Shown piece by piece: positions 6,599-6,786 of a stretch of 6,786 nt of DNA. The notes below the pieces were generated by a model, which saw only the letters and a list, made by a program, of their open reading frames with translations, was not told the origin of the DNA and made no database searches. This DNA is from an uncultured beta proteobacterium. Its GTDB lineage: Bacteria > Pseudomonadota > Gammaproteobacteria > Burkholderiales > Rhodocyclaceae. The DNA is taken from the NCBI GenBank assembly GCA_903916205.1, contig CAIWVX010000021.1, positions 1-6,786 of the forward strand, in the 5' to 3' direction. Both the position numbers and the translations under genes were made by a program. How positions within the stretch are numbered: the stretch's first letter is position 1; the number at the start of each line of letters is the position of its first letter.

Positions 6599-6786
6599 GC
6601 AGCTCAGTTGCCGCTGTAATGCCGCTGCGAATCGCCCCTTCAAGTGTTGCCGGATACTCGGCACAGACATAGTCGCCGGCAAGCCATAGCCCGTGCAGAG
6701 ACGTTTTCGCCGACGGTCGGGGTAGGTTAATACGGCACGAAAAGGTCGCACGGCGTTCGCGGATAACTTGATGCCAGAGGGGTAGA
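6570..6786 (-). CDS. FAD-dependent amine-oxidase-family protein, HpnE-like (C-terminal part)
   Basis: Reading leftward from the window edge, 72 codons including the stop are visible, ending at TGA (complement of 6570-6572). The visible residues include VIRERRATFSC, then GLWLAGDY, then YPATLEGAIRSGITAATELL, and a short tail KHKPIGGA. The LAGD followed by P-A-T-(L/I)-E-G-A-(I/V)-R-S-G is the C-terminal FAD-binding motif of hydroxysqualene dehydroxylase HpnE and related squalene/carotenoid desaturase-like flavoproteins. HpnE takes part in making squalene from farnesyl diphosphate for hopanoids. With only the last sixth or so visible, the exact substrate cannot be fixed; another amine-oxidase or phytoene-desaturase relative is possible. 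It converges on truB and overlaps its last 29 bases. The start lies outside the window. Confidence 0.8.
   Translation of the reverse strand, partial: LPLWHQVIRERRATFSCRINLPRPSAKTSLHGLWLAGDYVCAEYPATLEGAIRSGITAATELLKHKPIGGA

Noticed and set aside
6533..6751. Minus-strand 72-codon frame at the right end
   Set aside because: A different minus-strand frame in the same place carries the conserved GLWLAGDY and YPATLEGAIRSG motif and is open to the window edge, so this one is its shadow.
1..6786. CRISPR array, insertion sequence, phage or defence genes
   Set aside because: No regularly spaced repeats, no transposase or terminal inverted repeats, and no unassigned large frame; the window is filled by housekeeping genes.

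Overview
This window is an ordinary but well-preserved bacterial housekeeping locus: the transcription/translation operon rimP-nusA-infB-rbfA-truB, all on the plus strand. The protein sequences resemble betaproteobacterial versions. RimP reads like the Neisseria-type protein (GLGYELVDLEL, VSSPGMDR, NVDKARLVP), and NusA has two C-terminal acidic repeats, as in beta- and gammaproteobacteria. A hydroxysqualene dehydroxylase (HpnE)-like gene at the end fits an environmental betaproteobacterium, perhaps Nitrosomonadales; that rank is inference. Base composition is moderate and looks uniform across the operon, with no sign of recent transfer inside it.

Layout: positions 3-200 hold the end of a MotB-type OmpA-domain protein. 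It stops before the last part of the domain and looks like a truncated remnant. Positions 201-381 have no convincing gene: a weak hairpin, and a 33-codon hydrophobic reading frame of doubtful reality. A sigma70-type promoter (382-410) precedes a short leader (about 417-479) with a UUCG-capped hairpin and then an intrinsic-terminator-like hairpin whose T-run ends directly at the GTG start of rimP. rimP (480-929), nusA (960-2432) and infB (2452-5277) follow with short gaps. infB and rbfA overlap by one base (TAATG), and truB starts with TTG two bases after rbfA. On the minus strand, the C-terminal end of an FAD-dependent HpnE-like oxidoreductase enters from the right edge and converges on truB, overlapping its end by 29 bases.

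The five operon genes act on the same machinery. RimP and RbfA mature the 30S subunit, NusA controls RNA polymerase pausing, termination and antitermination, IF2 places initiator tRNA on the ribosome, and TruB makes pseudouridine 55 in tRNA. The leader attenuator candidate is the most interesting regulatory element, since NusA itself modulates terminators and could feed back on its own operon. I saw no previously undescribed defence, mobile or biosynthetic system here. The best leads are the leader architecture, the motB remnant, and the convergent overlap that replaces the common truB-rpsO-pnp arrangement.
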